Of a stretch of DNA of 64,000 bases, positions 38,473-51,700 are shown one piece after another. Both the position numbers and the translations under genes were made by a program. The notes below the pieces were generated by a model, which had not been told where the DNA came from, ran no database searches, and saw nothing but the letters and a program-made list of their open reading frames with translations. The DNA is from Rhabdornis inornatus (taxonomy: Eukaryota > Chordata > Aves > Passeriformes > Rhabdornithidae), in NCBI GenBank assembly GCA_013397075.1, contig VWZS01003495.1:125144-189143 (forward strand), read 5' to 3'. Each line of letters starts with the position of its first letter. Position 1 is the stretch's first letter.

Positions 38473-40749
38473 CAACAGGCAGTTTTGTTCTGTGTGTGCA
38501 GGAAAAAGGGATATGTAACACTAACACCCTTCCTGCTCCCAACAGCATCCCAGGCAGCTCAGATGGGTGGAGTGGCAGGACCCAGCATCTGCAGTCCCTC
38601 CCTTGAGCAGCTCAGTGAGTGGGACTGGAGAAAACTCCAGTGTTCCAGCCACTGAGGAGGAGGTGCATAATGATATGAGCCTCAGAGGGTGATGGAGGGA
38701 GGGAGGGAAGGGATGACTTGGATTGGACAAGGGATGGATTATATCATAAAGCATGTGAGTTTGTTTTTTCAGATCTTTATTGCAGGTGCCTGTGAGGGTG
38801 AGGAATGTGGGTGTGGGCCTTTGAGGATGCCCTGTCCTTTGCTTTTTTACAGAAGATGTCATTTGTGACTTTTCCTGGAGTTGAGAAAGTATCCATTTGT
38901 ACCTTTGCAAAGTCAGTCTTTTTGGAGGAAGCAGTGTTTTGGTGCCTGGGCTTCAAGAAATATTACCGTGTTGCTTGCAAAATTGTAAGAAGCTTTTTAC
39001 TTACTGGGTGTTCTCCTTCCAGTGGTAACTGGTCACTCTCTGAGGCCAACCCTTTTAGAGAGAAATTAAACATATCCTGTGCATTAATTCATTTTTAATC
39101 AGTTCTTTCATGTCATCAGCAAGAGACATTCACCTTGAAAGAGATACACAAACCTTATTTTCACTCTTCACAGCAATAAAATTGATAAAGCAGCCTTGAA
39201 GTAGAAATTATTTTCCTTATTTCTTGGTAGGTTTGTGGAAAGGAAAGGGAAGGTTATCTGATTTGTTAACAGAGCTTGGAAAGCTCCCTTGGGAGATGTT
39301 GCTATCCATTATGACTGTGAGTTGTGCAAAAAGAAGAGTCTGCAAAAATAACCAGATGCACCTAGTGCATTGAAAACAACAGTCATGATACTGCTTTGAA
39401 TAATACACTACTGTGGGATCTTGCTGGAGGTGAAATAAGATATAACATGGGAGAATCAAGAGTGAGTGTTGAAAACCAGGAGGTTGCTAGGTGCAGTGTA
39501 TAATCATTTAAAAATATCTTTTAGTTTATCTTCTCTGCAGGCTTTGATTGACTAGAATTTTCTGGTCTGTTTTAAAAAGCACTGATTTTCTTTTTGCTTT
39601 GTTTTCATGGAAGACAATGAATTGAATATAGGCTGATTTGTGAATATAGGTTGGTTTGTTTCAAGACAGCCTACCTTATTAACTGGGGACATAAAGAATT
39701 CATGCTGAAAATGTTATAAGCCTGAGTTGCATATAGCTTGCAGTTTTTGTTTTAACCCATGCTCTGGCTTTATCTTTCTTCTGATCAAAGGGATGTTGGC
39801 AGGAGGGGAAGATGTTCACATCCCTAAAAATATGTGTGATGCTTGGTAGAACAAACGTGATAAATTATTAACAAGAAGTATTTGTCAAAGGTGGTCAGTA
39901 AGCACATAGTTCACTGGGTTTTACTAGTCTGGAGGAAAGGGGACATAGTGACTGGGGAAGGGCTGATGTATGAGTCAAGCAGCCAAAAGGGAGACAGCAA
40001 CATCCATGCTTGGTGAGAGATATGACTCCAGACATGGGCTTAGACAAGTTAAATATAGATTCATCTTGGAAAAGTTTAAGTTTCAGACTACATATTCCTT
40101 CAGTTTATGGGAAAAAATGTGGGAAAATCCTTGGGATTTAGGAACTTGTGAGGCTTTTCCTCGCCTAACCTTTTCATGTTGGTGGTTTCATAGAGCGCAG
40201 TTTATGAAATGGTATGGTTTTAGGGGTTTGGTATTCATTTCCACTTGATAGGTCCCAATTTGTCTCAAGCCAAGAATGACCACATGTAATTACCATATAA
40301 TGGCTGTATATAGATACGGGAGTGTGGGAATAGAGGGAGAGATGAGGGAATGTCTAGAGTATTGGCTGTGTGTTGTTGGTTCTTGCAGTTATCAGCATCG
40401 CAATATTGTGAATGTATGCATGCAGAAGTGCAGTTTGCTTGAAAATCATGAATTTAAAATCTTAATTATTTGTTGAATTCTTTGATTTGCCTCACATTTT
40501 GGGCCTTTGGTTTTCATTTTAAAGCTTTGCTTGGCAAATGTGAAGCTTGCAATCCTAATTAGAAAAAGAAGGATGCAGATTGCGATTTGGATGGGTCATT
40601 TAATGTAAAATTCAAAATATAATGAAGATGAGAGTCCTGTCAAGTGTAGCAGTAAAATATAAACAAACCTTTTGCAGCTAATACTAATTTCTCAGTGCTC
40701 TAACTGTGGGTTTGGCTCCCGGAATAACTGGGTTAGGTTTTCTGACTTG

Positions 40750-41493
40750 AATTCGCTACTAGATGAGGTGAGATTAGTATAATCTCCATCACTAAGCTGG
40801 GGGCATATATCGATCTATTGGAAGGCAGGATGGCTCTGCAGAGAGACCTGGAATGGTTGGATGGATGGGCAGAGTGCAATAGGATGAAGTTTAATAAGTC
40901 CAAGTACCAAGTCCTGCATTTTGGCCACAATAACCCCATGCAACGTTGTAGGCTGTGGACGGTGTGGCTGGACAGTGCCCAGGCAGAAAGGGACCTGGGG
41001 GTACTGCTCAACAGCTGACTGAACATGAGCCAGCAGTGTGCCCTGGTGGCCAAAAAGGCCAATGGCATCCTGGCCTGGATCAGGAAGTGTGGCCAGCAGG
41101 AGCAGGGAGGTCATTCTTCCCCTGTACTTGGCACTGGTGAGGCTGCACCTTGAGTGCTGTGTCCATTTCTGGGCTCCTCAGTTTAGGAAGGATGTTGAGA
41201 CACTTGAGGGTGTCCAGAGAAGCACAGACAGCAACTGACAGAACCAGAAGACACAGTCTTAAGCTACGCCAAGGGAAATACAGGTTGGATATTAGGGAAA
41301 GGTTCTTTGTGGAAAGAGTAATAAATTACTGGAATGGTCTGCCTGGGGAGATGGTGGAGTCACCATCAATGGATGTGTTAGAAAAAGACTGGATGTGGCA
41401 CTTGGTGCCATGGTTTAGTTGAGGTGTTAGGACATGGGTTGGACTCTATGATCTTGAAGGTCTCTTCCAACCTTCTGATTCTGTGATTCTGTA
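40750..41493 (+). mobile_element. CR1 LINE, 5'-truncated, with internal deletion
   Basis: This is the 3' end of an avian CR1 non-LTR retrotransposon in the same orientation as EPHA5. The frame from about 40785 to 41018 encodes the end of the reverse transcriptase ORF, including LLEGRMALQRDLEWLDGW and AERDLGVLL. A stop codon interrupts it at 41016-41018, the same frame continues with NMSQQCALVAKKANGILAW, and a frameshift near 41090 moves the match to another frame (REVILPLYLALVRLHLECC and FWAPQFRKD). Near 41228 the coding match ends abruptly and 3' UTR-type sequence follows, suggesting a deletion of the ORF end. The 3' UTR has the CR1 signature TTGGACTCTATGATCTTGA and ends in two octamers, ATTCTGTG and ATTCTGTA (41478-41493). 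It is inactive. The 5' boundary is approximate; 40750-40790 is eroded. Confidence 0.92.
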
Positions 41494-42998
41494 ATGAAAC
41501 CCATTTGCCTTTAACATCTCAGTGCTTTGTGTCTAATGTCTTTTTCATCAGAGGGGCAAACAGCCGTACCCATCTGAAGATCAGTTTTGCTGTCTGTATC
41601 AGAGACTATCATGTAAATAAGCTTTGAGAGGACTTGAAATAATAGAGGTGAGTTTTGGGAATACATACTGCTTTTATCTAGGCTAAATGAATTCTCTATT
41701 GGAAAAAACAAATGTTAGTCCCCAGCACTGCCATTCTGTCACTTCTCTTTCCCAGCAAATTAAGATATTACCCATGGTGTAGTAAATTATTTAAGATCAA
41801 TACACTTGGTGAGTTCTTATCTTGTCCATTAGGCTGAAGATGAAAAATTATACTGCATGTTTCCAAACGAAGTGTTTCATACATGATAAATAGTCATTAA
41901 ATTGTGCCTCACAGATGCCATCATACCTAATAATACATTAGGGGTCTTTGTATCTAGGCAGCTCCCAGGAGTCAATTATTTTGTCAGCTAGTGCTGCCTT
42001 GTGAAAATAGCAGATCTTTTTTTACCAGGGCCAGGCAGCTAGCCATGAAGGAGTAACTAAAGCAAATGTGGTAGTGGAAAACGTGGCATTGCAAGGCCAG
42101 TGTAGGCAAAGTGAAGCTGTAGAACACCTTGAGACTAATGCATTTTTTTCTCTTTACCTTACTGATAGTATCAAATGACCAAAGTGCAGAAGCAAATGTT
42201 CAGTTTTAAAAACAATGGAGAGCAACTGAAGTTTTCTAAATGGGGACATGCACCTCTAAGCTGAACACGGGCTTTAATGCCTGTGTAGTGATACACCGAG
42301 AAGGAAACTTTTAGGGTTTTTGATAACTATGGTATTAGTTACTAAAGCTGTCTCCATGAAACTCCAAACTCAGTCCAGGTTAGAACCTGCTCATGAGAAG
42401 TTGAAAGCAGCCTCCTCATGGTATTGCTATTATTTATGTACTGAGGTACACTTCATATATTTCAATGTTGGCATTACTCTGCAAACAGTCAATTTACCTA
42501 TTTGTATCATACATGGCACGTATCATATATGCCTTGACTGGTTTAGCCTTGGCTTAGAAGTGTTTTTCTGTTTCCTCTGAATAATAGTATGAAACATCTC
42601 ATTATATTAGGGAGTGATGAGCATGTGGGAATTGTAACAGTCCTGTATGGCCTTTCTTTGGAGCAGATGCAAGTCCTGTAACAACTGGTAGTATTTCTTT
42701 ATAGCTGTAGCTCTTCCCTGAGCTCTGATATATAAATGCTTGACCACTTTCTCTCCTCCCTTTTTGAAAATTCCAGCTTTAAGACTTTATACTGGGGTGG
42801 AGGTGGTCTCTGACCTGGGTTTTCAAAGCTCACCTATGCCAAACCCTGGAGATGCTGACTGTTCCAGAGGTCTGCAGCACAGTCTCTCCTGCACCATCTG
42901 CACGATGGTGCACTGCAGCTGATGGGGAGCTGCAGACACTTCATCAGCTTGAAACCCTGTCTCTCATCAGTCTTCTATTTGGTGGGAGTTGTTTGAAA

Positions 42999-43041
42999 AG
43001 TTTTCTCAAAAAAAAAAAAGGTTTTCTCAAAAAAAAAAACA
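42999..43041 (+). repeat. Two tandem copies of a TTTTCTC plus A-run unit
   Basis: The unit TTTTCTC followed by 10-12 A and then GG or C occurs twice head to tail, about 21 bp per copy. It is a short local duplication, probably by slippage. Confidence 0.75.
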
Positions 43042-43620
43042 ATGTAAGATTGTTTCTTCTTTTTGTGTTTTCTTGAACATGGATGGTATTTGAGGTGGTT
43101 GCATCCAGTAGATATTGAGAGAATGATGTTCTTTAAATAGATTCAGAACTTTCTTGAAATCCTGAAGAAACTGATGGTGGCTGGATCTGGTACTGAACCG
43201 GCATGGGTGAAATCATGGAACAAATATGAGCAAAGGTTTTAACACTGTTGCATCCTGATTTGCTCCCAAAACAATCTGTTTGCACATATCTAAAAGCCCT
43301 TTAGGCAGTAGGGTATGGCCACAAATGTCCATGTAAAGAACAGTCCAAAATGGGAATTTCTTATGATAGAGAAGCACTTCTCTTGATTTAAGCAAAAATA
43401 CCAGTTAAAAGCATTTGTGACTTTAATGACCTTAATATCCAGACTCAGTTTACTGTATAGAGTGTTTCAAATGCCTGAATTCTTCACATCTTTCACAACA
43501 CAGGATGCTGAATGCCTCATTGGTCTTGGAGGCTACCCAGATTGGTTTTAGACTGTTTTGAGGCTGGTTATGACGTGACCTAGAGAGATCCTATGCAGTA
43601 AATTATGTTTCTAAGAGGAA

Positions 43621-43652
43621 CCCAGCAGGTTTTGCTGAAGCATCCTGCTGGG
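43621..43652. repeat. Compact inverted repeat (hairpin)
   Basis: CCCAGCAGG (43621-43629) is perfectly complementary to CCTGCTGGG (43644-43652), and the 14-nt loop itself holds TGCT and AGCA that can pair. In RNA this would form a near-continuous hairpin of 13 base pairs with a small asymmetric bulge. It is shorter than a typical microRNA precursor. Confidence 0.55.
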
Positions 43653-46600
43653 ATGAAGGAAAATGAGGAGCATGCAGTGCTCAGTGATGCACAGGAGGAC
43701 CATAAGGTGATGAGGAACCATGTTTGTGGCACGAGCAGCACAGTGCGATACAGTGCTCGTGGGAGTGGGCATGACTAACCAGCAGATGCTTCTGGCCATT
43801 TGTGTGCCATGGTCTTTCCTAGTTGGTCCTGCACTGCTGTGAATTAATTTGGAGCAGCACTGTACAGTCTGTCTGATTTTGCTCAAAAGAACAAACTGGT
43901 AATTGTGTTAAATTGATCTTGCAAACAGTGGGGAATGATAGCTTCTGTTTTTCATCCTCCCATCTTCACTGTCCCAAGACCTGTGTTCCTGTGAGGACTT
44001 TGAAGCCCTCAAAGCTGAGAGCTGTCACCCAAGCTCAGTAAATTACAGTTTTAACAGTTTTGCCTGCTCCTTAATGCTGTTGAAGGATTTTCATCCTGAT
44101 GGCTCTGCTCTTGGATGCTCTGTCAGCAGTCAGCCCCATGTTTCTAGCAATGAAGCTGTCCAAGGAGGTGGTATGTTCCTGAGGGTTTTTTTTCTTTTCT
44201 GTGGGCTTGCAGGACAGACACTAACCTTGGAAGGGAAGGGCCATCTGAGACCATCCCCAACCTCTTCCTTAAGTCAATACTTGATGTTTTTATGGTGAAA
44301 GGACTTGGGAATTGGTGTGTTAGAAGTGCATGGTGGTTGTGCTGCTGGACATTAGCAATCACCTTATCCATTTGTTCTGAATTTACCTTACTATGTGTGA
44401 ATGCAAAAGCTGAGCCTATCGAGTCTTCTTTGCTTTAGCTGTCTGATTCAGTCAAACTTATAAAACACTGTTAATCTAATTCCAGCAACATGCTTTTCCT
44501 CTCTCAGGGATTTTGAGTCTTTCTGTGCAGAAGAAAGGGCAAATAGAGGAGAAGGGGAGAGTGTGGGAGCTGAACCATGATTGCAAGCCAAACGGAAGTA
44601 CATTTTGAGGAGGAAATTTTAGGACAGGAGATGGGAAAGTCTCAAATGACCTTAAGAAACCAGTAGAAAGCTTCCTTTTAGGTATTTTTGGTTTAAATTT
44701 CAGGACTGTTAGGGAAAAAGCATGAGAAATAGTGGCTGGTATGGTGGGAATTAAAAAAGTTTTGTAAAGGAGCTTTTGTAAGACAACATAAACTCGCTCT
44801 CTATGAATAAAGCTAGAACACCATTTTAAAACATTTCATTTTGAGTACCCATGGTTGGATTTAGTTCACTCCAGTAGTGTTTTTAAGCATATAAGAGTAC
44901 AGCCTTATAGGAATGTTACAGCTATCACTGAGTTTAGATAGGACATCTACTTTCTTGCAGTATTGCTGATAGTAATAGAAACAGTGTTTTCATCATGTGT
45001 AAACCCCATGATTTTTCTAGGATAGTATGGAAATTGTTTCCATTGCTTCCGTGCTAGAAATTCAACTACAAATTCTGTTCAGAAAATATGCCTTTTGTTA
45101 TATCTCTTTTTTTCATGCTTAGTGTACTCTACTACTCCTTCTTTTCCCAATAACCTGCTTTAGGGAAATAATATATAAGGCTCAAAAGCACAGATATCAC
45201 CATATTCTTCTTTTCCCGGTGTGTTTATTTTCTATTGCAATGCCCAAAGCGTGTTAGGATATTATATTATTTTTATTTTGTAATTAGTTTCTTCCTGGAT
45301 GGATGTGGGTTGGGGTTTTTTTTTGTGCTCTTAGATGGAATAATCCTCTGTCTTTGTTCTGAAAATGTAGTGCAACAATTTGTAGTGCTTTGAGAAGGAA
45401 TTGGAGCCTTATATCTGTTCATATATTTGTACTTCATGCTCTGTGTTTTGAGAGAAATCACAGTGGACCCAAACTTTTGAGAGCTTTTCAGGATCCCAGC
45501 TGGAGGGTTCTTCCATTAGGTGACCAGTCTCCTAATGCAAGCAGAATCCCCATAATCAGAAAATTGGAAATCTTCTCAGGTCCGTATGTTGACCTCTAAA
45601 AGACATAGTTAATAGTTTCTGCAAATCTTGCCTCTCTTCCAATTCAGCCCATAAAACCTCAACGTTTTTTCCTTTGTTCTTTTCTGGCTAAAAATTACCT
45701 ATACCAGGTTGTTCCCTCTCTTGGCACCCAAAGGAACTTAAGGGTAATTTAAAAATCATAAACCAGGTGTTAGAAATTTTTCAGTATTTTGTAATGCTCA
45801 TGGAGATGAAGAGCTTGTTCTGGACATGCATTAGGCCTTTGGAGATAACTTCAGTGTTCTGTAGGGTGCTCTCTGAATACCTGGGTAGAGGTTTATATTG
45901 TCTGTACTAAGTCATTTGTGTGCTTTGGAAACATGGACTGGACAGGGGCATGGGTCCTCTGGTTGTATTCGGATGCTTTGTCTGTCTGAACATATAAAGC
46001 CTGTGCTGGCTACTTGGAGAGCCTCATCTTGTCCATTAAATTCGGTAAAAGTGAAGGTGTTCTCCCTTTTCACCAAAGGAAACCTAAGCCACCTTGTTCC
46101 CTGCAAGGCTGCTTAGGGAAGAGAGAATTATAAGAGGAGTGGAAGGAGGCAGATCATCATGTATTTCTGTAGTTACTTACACAGTGTTTCCATATGCTGA
46201 AATGCAGTTAGTTATCAAAGAAAATGATAAAGAAAAAATTCTGATCTTCTCTCACCTTTGTGACAAGCAACTGGAGAAATAGCTGAAGTATTCAGAAGAA
46301 ACACTGATCACCATCAGGGCAAAATATTAAACAGTAGTTCCTCTGAGAGACCTATATCCATGTTTCAGCTCCTGTACAATTGCCCTGATGGTCAGACTTG
46401 GTATTGAAGTGAGTAGAAGTTGAGAGAGCACAAGGGCTTTTTCTACTTGGGTGACTTATGTAGGTGCCCAAATAAGTGTTGAGAAGACTAATTTCAAGTG
46501 AGTCTTGCAAAAGGCAGCACTGGGGACAAAACTGCATCTCCCTCTGAAAGTTCAGGCGTGTTCTGGAGACTTATGACTCGAATGTGTTGTTGAAAGTGCA

Positions 46601-48639
46601 TTTTTAGGAAGATGCACAGCCAGATTTCTGAGAACTAAATAGGAAGTGCAAGGGATTGATGTAAATCTGGAGAAGGCATTGCACTGTCCTGTGAGCGTAT
46701 CTATCTCTGCACAAAGAGTAGAAGCTGGGATATTTAAAGCAGTGCTTCCGACCTTGGGCAAGTGTTTTTTTTTCTTCTTGTTTTCCACCTTCTTGTCAGT
46801 TCAGCCAGATTTTACTGTCCTTTGGGGTAAAGTATACTGAATGGCACAGATATTTACCTGGGGCATATCAGTACTGCTGTATGACACATAATAGTGTGCT
46901 TGGCACTTGTTTTTTGCATACCCATCTGTTTGCCCTTACTAATGCTAGCTATCAGCTGAGAGTCCAAGAGCGTTTCTGCCACATCCTGGATGTTTATATC
47001 CATGAAAGAATTAGATGAGTAAGGAAAGGGGTTGAGCTGTTGGAAAACAAGGTTTGCAATTAGTAGGTAAACCTGGAATTTGCTGAAACTCCTAGGAGGT
47101 TGTCTGACCTGCTTGCACAAACGTGTTCCCCATGCAGCAGCACACAAACATGTGCAGCATGGGCAGCCTGAGTGGCTAATATTTACTGAAAATGAACAGC
47201 CTGTGAAATCACTCTGTTGCACTGCATTGTGGAAAAATTCTGCAGAGACCTGAGGGCAGCTGTTGGGACAATAGATCACAGATGCTCCTTTGGAAATGGG
47301 TGATTTGCTGCTGAAGAGCTGCCCGGCTTATTTGTGGAGCATGCCCTAAGTGCTGCCCAGGCAGGACAATCCACCGTGCTGGCTGCTCATGTTGTAGCAG
47401 AATGGTACTGACAAGTTAATGCTTCCCCTTGGAGTTCTTACAGCAGGACCTCCAGGTGCTGCCCAATGCCGAATTGGTGAATTGATAGTTCTGCTTAACT
47501 GCGTTATGGAAAGCCACAATGACCTGAATTTAATTTCTTCTTATCTGTCCTTAATGCTGAATTTTACAATATTTATAGATCAAAACTCAGGGTAAAGAAA
47601 TGATTCAAACTTCCTCAGATTTTAGTGCAGTCCAGAAATTTGCTTTGCTTCAATAATTAAAAAAGGTATAACAGACAAAAAAGCAATACTTTGCAACTGG
47701 GCATTTTATGACTTGTTAATAAAGCCCTAACTGAACTGGAAATTAAACATTTTTTTCCTAATTCTCTTGAGATACTTGAGTTTGAGAGTTTATAAGCCAC
47801 AGCAGGTAGCTGTGCTGACCTGAGCTATGGTCACCAGCCTGATAGCCAGCCTGTGGTGCAGGTGCATTCTGGAGTCTGTTGGTAGATGGGGTCAAATAAA
47901 AAAAAATTGGTTTCACCATCTACAAAGGGACTTGGATTTCAGCCCTAGAAGACTATTCACTGTTCCCCACACTTTGTCATACTTTGGAAGTACCAGACCT
48001 TGTTAGGTACCTCTGACTTAAACTGGTGGGAGAATGGAAGTGCTATTTTGGGGACACAGTCGAAGGAACCTGGGTTCTCTAATTGTATTTCTCTCCTTAA
48101 TATGTTAGTATTTCTTATGTTTAATATTTATATATTTTGAAATTTATACTTTTTAATCTTGTGTTAGGTTTGTCCCAAAAATAGCTCCCTCTTCTGTACT
48201 GTCTAAATAGCAAGTAATTCCAAATTGTAGGACTATGGGAATTTCTAAAACTGTGAGTAGTTGCAATATCTTTTAAAGATCTGCTTTACCAATTCTGACT
48301 TTTCCCCTCTTTTGGTTATTTTGATACAAGAAGCTTTTTCTGGAAATATTGGTTCCTTTTGGCCATCTTGTAACTGTAACTGCACAGCACTGATATTTCC
48401 TGCATTTCTGCCTGTCCTTGGGAAAAAAAAAAAAGGGGAAAAAAAAAAGATGAAGCATTTTACCTTTTACGGAACTGTGTTTCTCATTTATTTAGGTCAT
48501 CTGTTATGGGGAGTGGGGGAACTATTACTCCTGCTATCTTCTGTCTTCATGCTGCTTGTGATTTATTTGCAACTTAAGTATCATGCTGGCATCACACAGG
48601 ACGTTTACAGTTTTGAACTGAGATGCCTCTCTCCCTGCC

Positions 48640-48760
48640 TGGTGGTAATGCCCTATCAATTCCAAATGGCAATTAATGCTGTTTCCCCAAAATGACTTCT
48701 GCAGAAATAAAGTGTAATTGGAAAGTAGTTGCCCATTACAGTGATTTATCTTGTCAGTGG
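48640..48760. promoter_or_regulatory. Candidate conserved element rich in homeodomain cores
   Basis: CAATTAATG (48670-48678), GTAATTGG (48714-48721) and CCATTAC (48733-48739) occur within about 70 bp, along with a TTATCT GATA-type site near 48747. This is motif evidence only. Confidence 0.2.
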
Positions 48761-51700
48761 CTGATTCGTTATTTAACTCTGAAACATTTTATTGATGTCT
48801 TTGGAAAGTGACTACTTGATCTAAGTAAAAATGTTAAACTTATTAATCATGGTAAGTTTTCTCTGCTGGGTTTACCATATACATAAATGATGGAGCTTGT
48901 AAAATAGGCTGTTTATTATGCTAAGAAAATATGGTGCTGTACTACAGGCAGCACATAGTTTTAGTTTTATTAGCTTTTAAAATAAAAAAGTTCAGTAGAT
49001 AAAAAGGTTAAGTGCAAGTTGCTTGGTCCATTTTTTATGGAGTCCCTTTGAAGGTAATGATACCAGGTCCATGGTGAGTAGTATTGTAATTCATTTCCAA
49101 AACCTGAAGTTCTTATTTAGTTGGAACTGAGAGGAGGATCACCTCTTGGCCCTGAAAGCCCCAGGCGGATGGATTGCAACAATTCAGACACTTCTGAGCC
49201 TTACAGATTCCAAATTTTTTACAAATATCTTTAGTATACGAAAATACCCTTTATTATCCATTGGATGCATTTACATGAATGGTGGAAAGCAACATGACTA
49301 ATAACACTAGCTCCCCTCTTTGCTGCAAGACTAATAACTGTGAGGGTTGGTTTTTAAAGCATAAAACCTTGACTGAGGTTGTGGAATTTCTCACAGAAGC
49401 AGGGAGAGTTGAAGAAAAGATCTGGAATGTTTCTGTAGAAAGAAAAGTCAGCAAAGGAGAAGGAATAAGTCTGTGATGAATTCCTTGAGATGCCAGAAAT
49501 GAGCAAAAGGACATAGTAGATCTGAGGAGGAAGAGTGCCTGTGTTGTGGAGGAGGACCTGAAGAACAGGTCTTCCTCATGTCTCTGCTCTCCAAGATAGT
49601 GTTAAGCTATGAGCAGAGCAGTCATCTCAACTCTAAATCAATTTTCCCCTCAACTCTAGCATTTTCTAGATCTAAGAGGGAAAGATAAGCTCAAACCAAT
49701 TCATTTTGTACATAGCAGTGCTTTGTGCAAACCTCTCCTTTGCAATTCATCCTCCTCATGATAGAAATACTGAATCTTTTTTTTTAGCATCAGGTCTGTC
49801 ATAAGAAAATAGAGCAAAGTTCTTGATTAAAAGCAAACCCCATGGTGACAAAAACACTGGATCTTCCCATGCTATAAGAGTTGCTTCCAACACTTCTCTT
49901 GCTGCATTTCAATAGGAATGAACATCATGCCATACCAGAGTACGATTTCTTCTATTTCCATGTCTGATCTGAGAAAAGGCAGAAACTTGGACTTCATCAA
50001 ACTGGTATTTATTACCTGTTTATATTTTCCATTGCTGAACAGTTTATTTACAACACTGTCCATATCGTCTTTTTCCTGCAAGTCCTCTGTGTCACTACAA
50101 GTGATAAAAAGGTGCTCTGATTTAGGTCTTGAAGACGTATGTGTGTGTTAATATCCTGTTGAATAAAAATTCAACTCTATAGAACTCCTTCTAATTTCCT
50201 TCTATGTGCAATGCCCAAGATATTCATTATTTGATCTGATTTCATTTTATTACCTTACTCTTTTTAATTTTTATTTTATTCATAACAAAAACATAGGATA
50301 AGCAAAAAAGATGAAGATCAAATACAAGACTGCCAACGGATAAAGAACTTTGTCACATTAAATAGGAAATTTCATGCTATTAATATTTGATCACACAGGA
50401 AGCAGGTAGGGTGAGTCAATCAGGGGAGACAAATCAAAAAGATGTGGGATGAGCACCAGGCTTGGAAAGGATTCTTATTCCTGGAAAAAGAGTCTGAATC
50501 ATGTGATTGTCCTTTAAGCAGCAAAATATCTGGGAATGGTGAAATTTACTGGCATTTTTCTTTACTATGGAAATCCTTTATTCTGTTGGTAACTGGGATA
50601 ACAGTCAAATAAACCTTTTACTTTTTAAGAAACAAATACCTGAGGAATTTGGTCTCCTGGCTTTCTGCTGCAGATCTGGGAGAGTGAGGTGTATGCTGGA
50701 CAAGGTTCACAAACTGCCATGTCTCATTCCTTGCCCATAAATAATACTGCATAAGGGATGTCCTTTGTGCAAGCTGTGCATATGAAACTGCCAGCTCATA
50801 TTTTCTCCAGACAGGTGCTGGTCTGTGATATAGGTGGGGAAACCAAGCTGTATCCTAGCTTGAACATCAACATTGGGATGGGCTTGGAGCATGACATGGC
50901 TGGTTTTTGTCTGAGGGAAAGCTGTGAATATCTAATGAGAAAGTACATTGTTAAGGTTTTGCATTACATACAGCATTTGTGAGCTGGACAGCGACGACGA
51001 GAAATAAGTCTCCGAATTCCTGCTTCTCTCTGAGTTGTGATGTGAGCCTTGAGCACAAAATTCATGGAGATTTGGTAGTGACAAGAAAGACTAAACCATA
51101 CGATTACTCACATATTTGCATTTAGTGATGCTTGCAGAGACTTTTGACAGGAGGTCCTTAAGCTGTAATCCCCAAGTCTACATTTCGTGCAGTAACCACT
51201 AAAACAAAGGGATTTCAGGTTTTTAAAGCAGCATTGGCTTATTTATTGAATTCAGAACTGTTGCTCAAGATGTTGGAGTGGGTTGCTGATGGCTGTTGTG
51301 GTTTCTGGAATTTAATATTGGCAGGTCATGGCTGAGGCTTTTTTTGTTGTCTGTCTGTACTGTGTTTGTGAGGTTTTGCCTCATCAGGGTCTCTCCAGAA
51401 CTGATGCTCCCTGTTCCTTGGGGCTCCTTGCAGTCACCTTGTCAGCAGTGGGTGGTCCTGGCATGATTGAAGGGTTTGAAGGAACTTTTGGCTGTATTTG
51501 AAGGTACTCTTTCCTGTGTGCCTGCTTTGGTAAGATGACTGAAGTCAAAGCTAAGCGGTAGTTGCAAGGCAGGGTGGCAGTGAAAGACTGAAGGACATTG
51601 AGATGGGTGCTTTTCACAGACTATTTGACATACTGTAATCCACTTTTGTACTTTAGTAGTTCATTTCATTAGCTTTGCACTCCCTGTCTAAATATAAAAA

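Larger units (their letters stand above)
19122..40749 (+). other. EPHA5: EPHA5 intron 3, first part; no established gene
   Basis: I infer intron because it follows the exon 3 donor and contains no recognisable exon 4 (about 156 bp, cysteine-rich EGF-like part). Open frames up to 152 codons (37344-37802) have no recognisable homology. I found no CR1 or LTR in this 21.6-kb stretch. It contains several low-complexity tracts, a candidate cassette exon at 28750-28821 and motif-rich segments near 28085-28140 and 37440-37640, all listed separately. Confidence 0.75.

Noticed and set aside
48261..48695. 144-codon plus-strand open frame with hydrophobic stretches
   Set aside because: It crosses long A runs and has no homology; hydrophobic segments arise from T-rich DNA.
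49872..50151. Overlapping open frames on both strands
   Set aside because: Mirror-image open frames of about 70 codons are common by chance and neither resembles a known protein.
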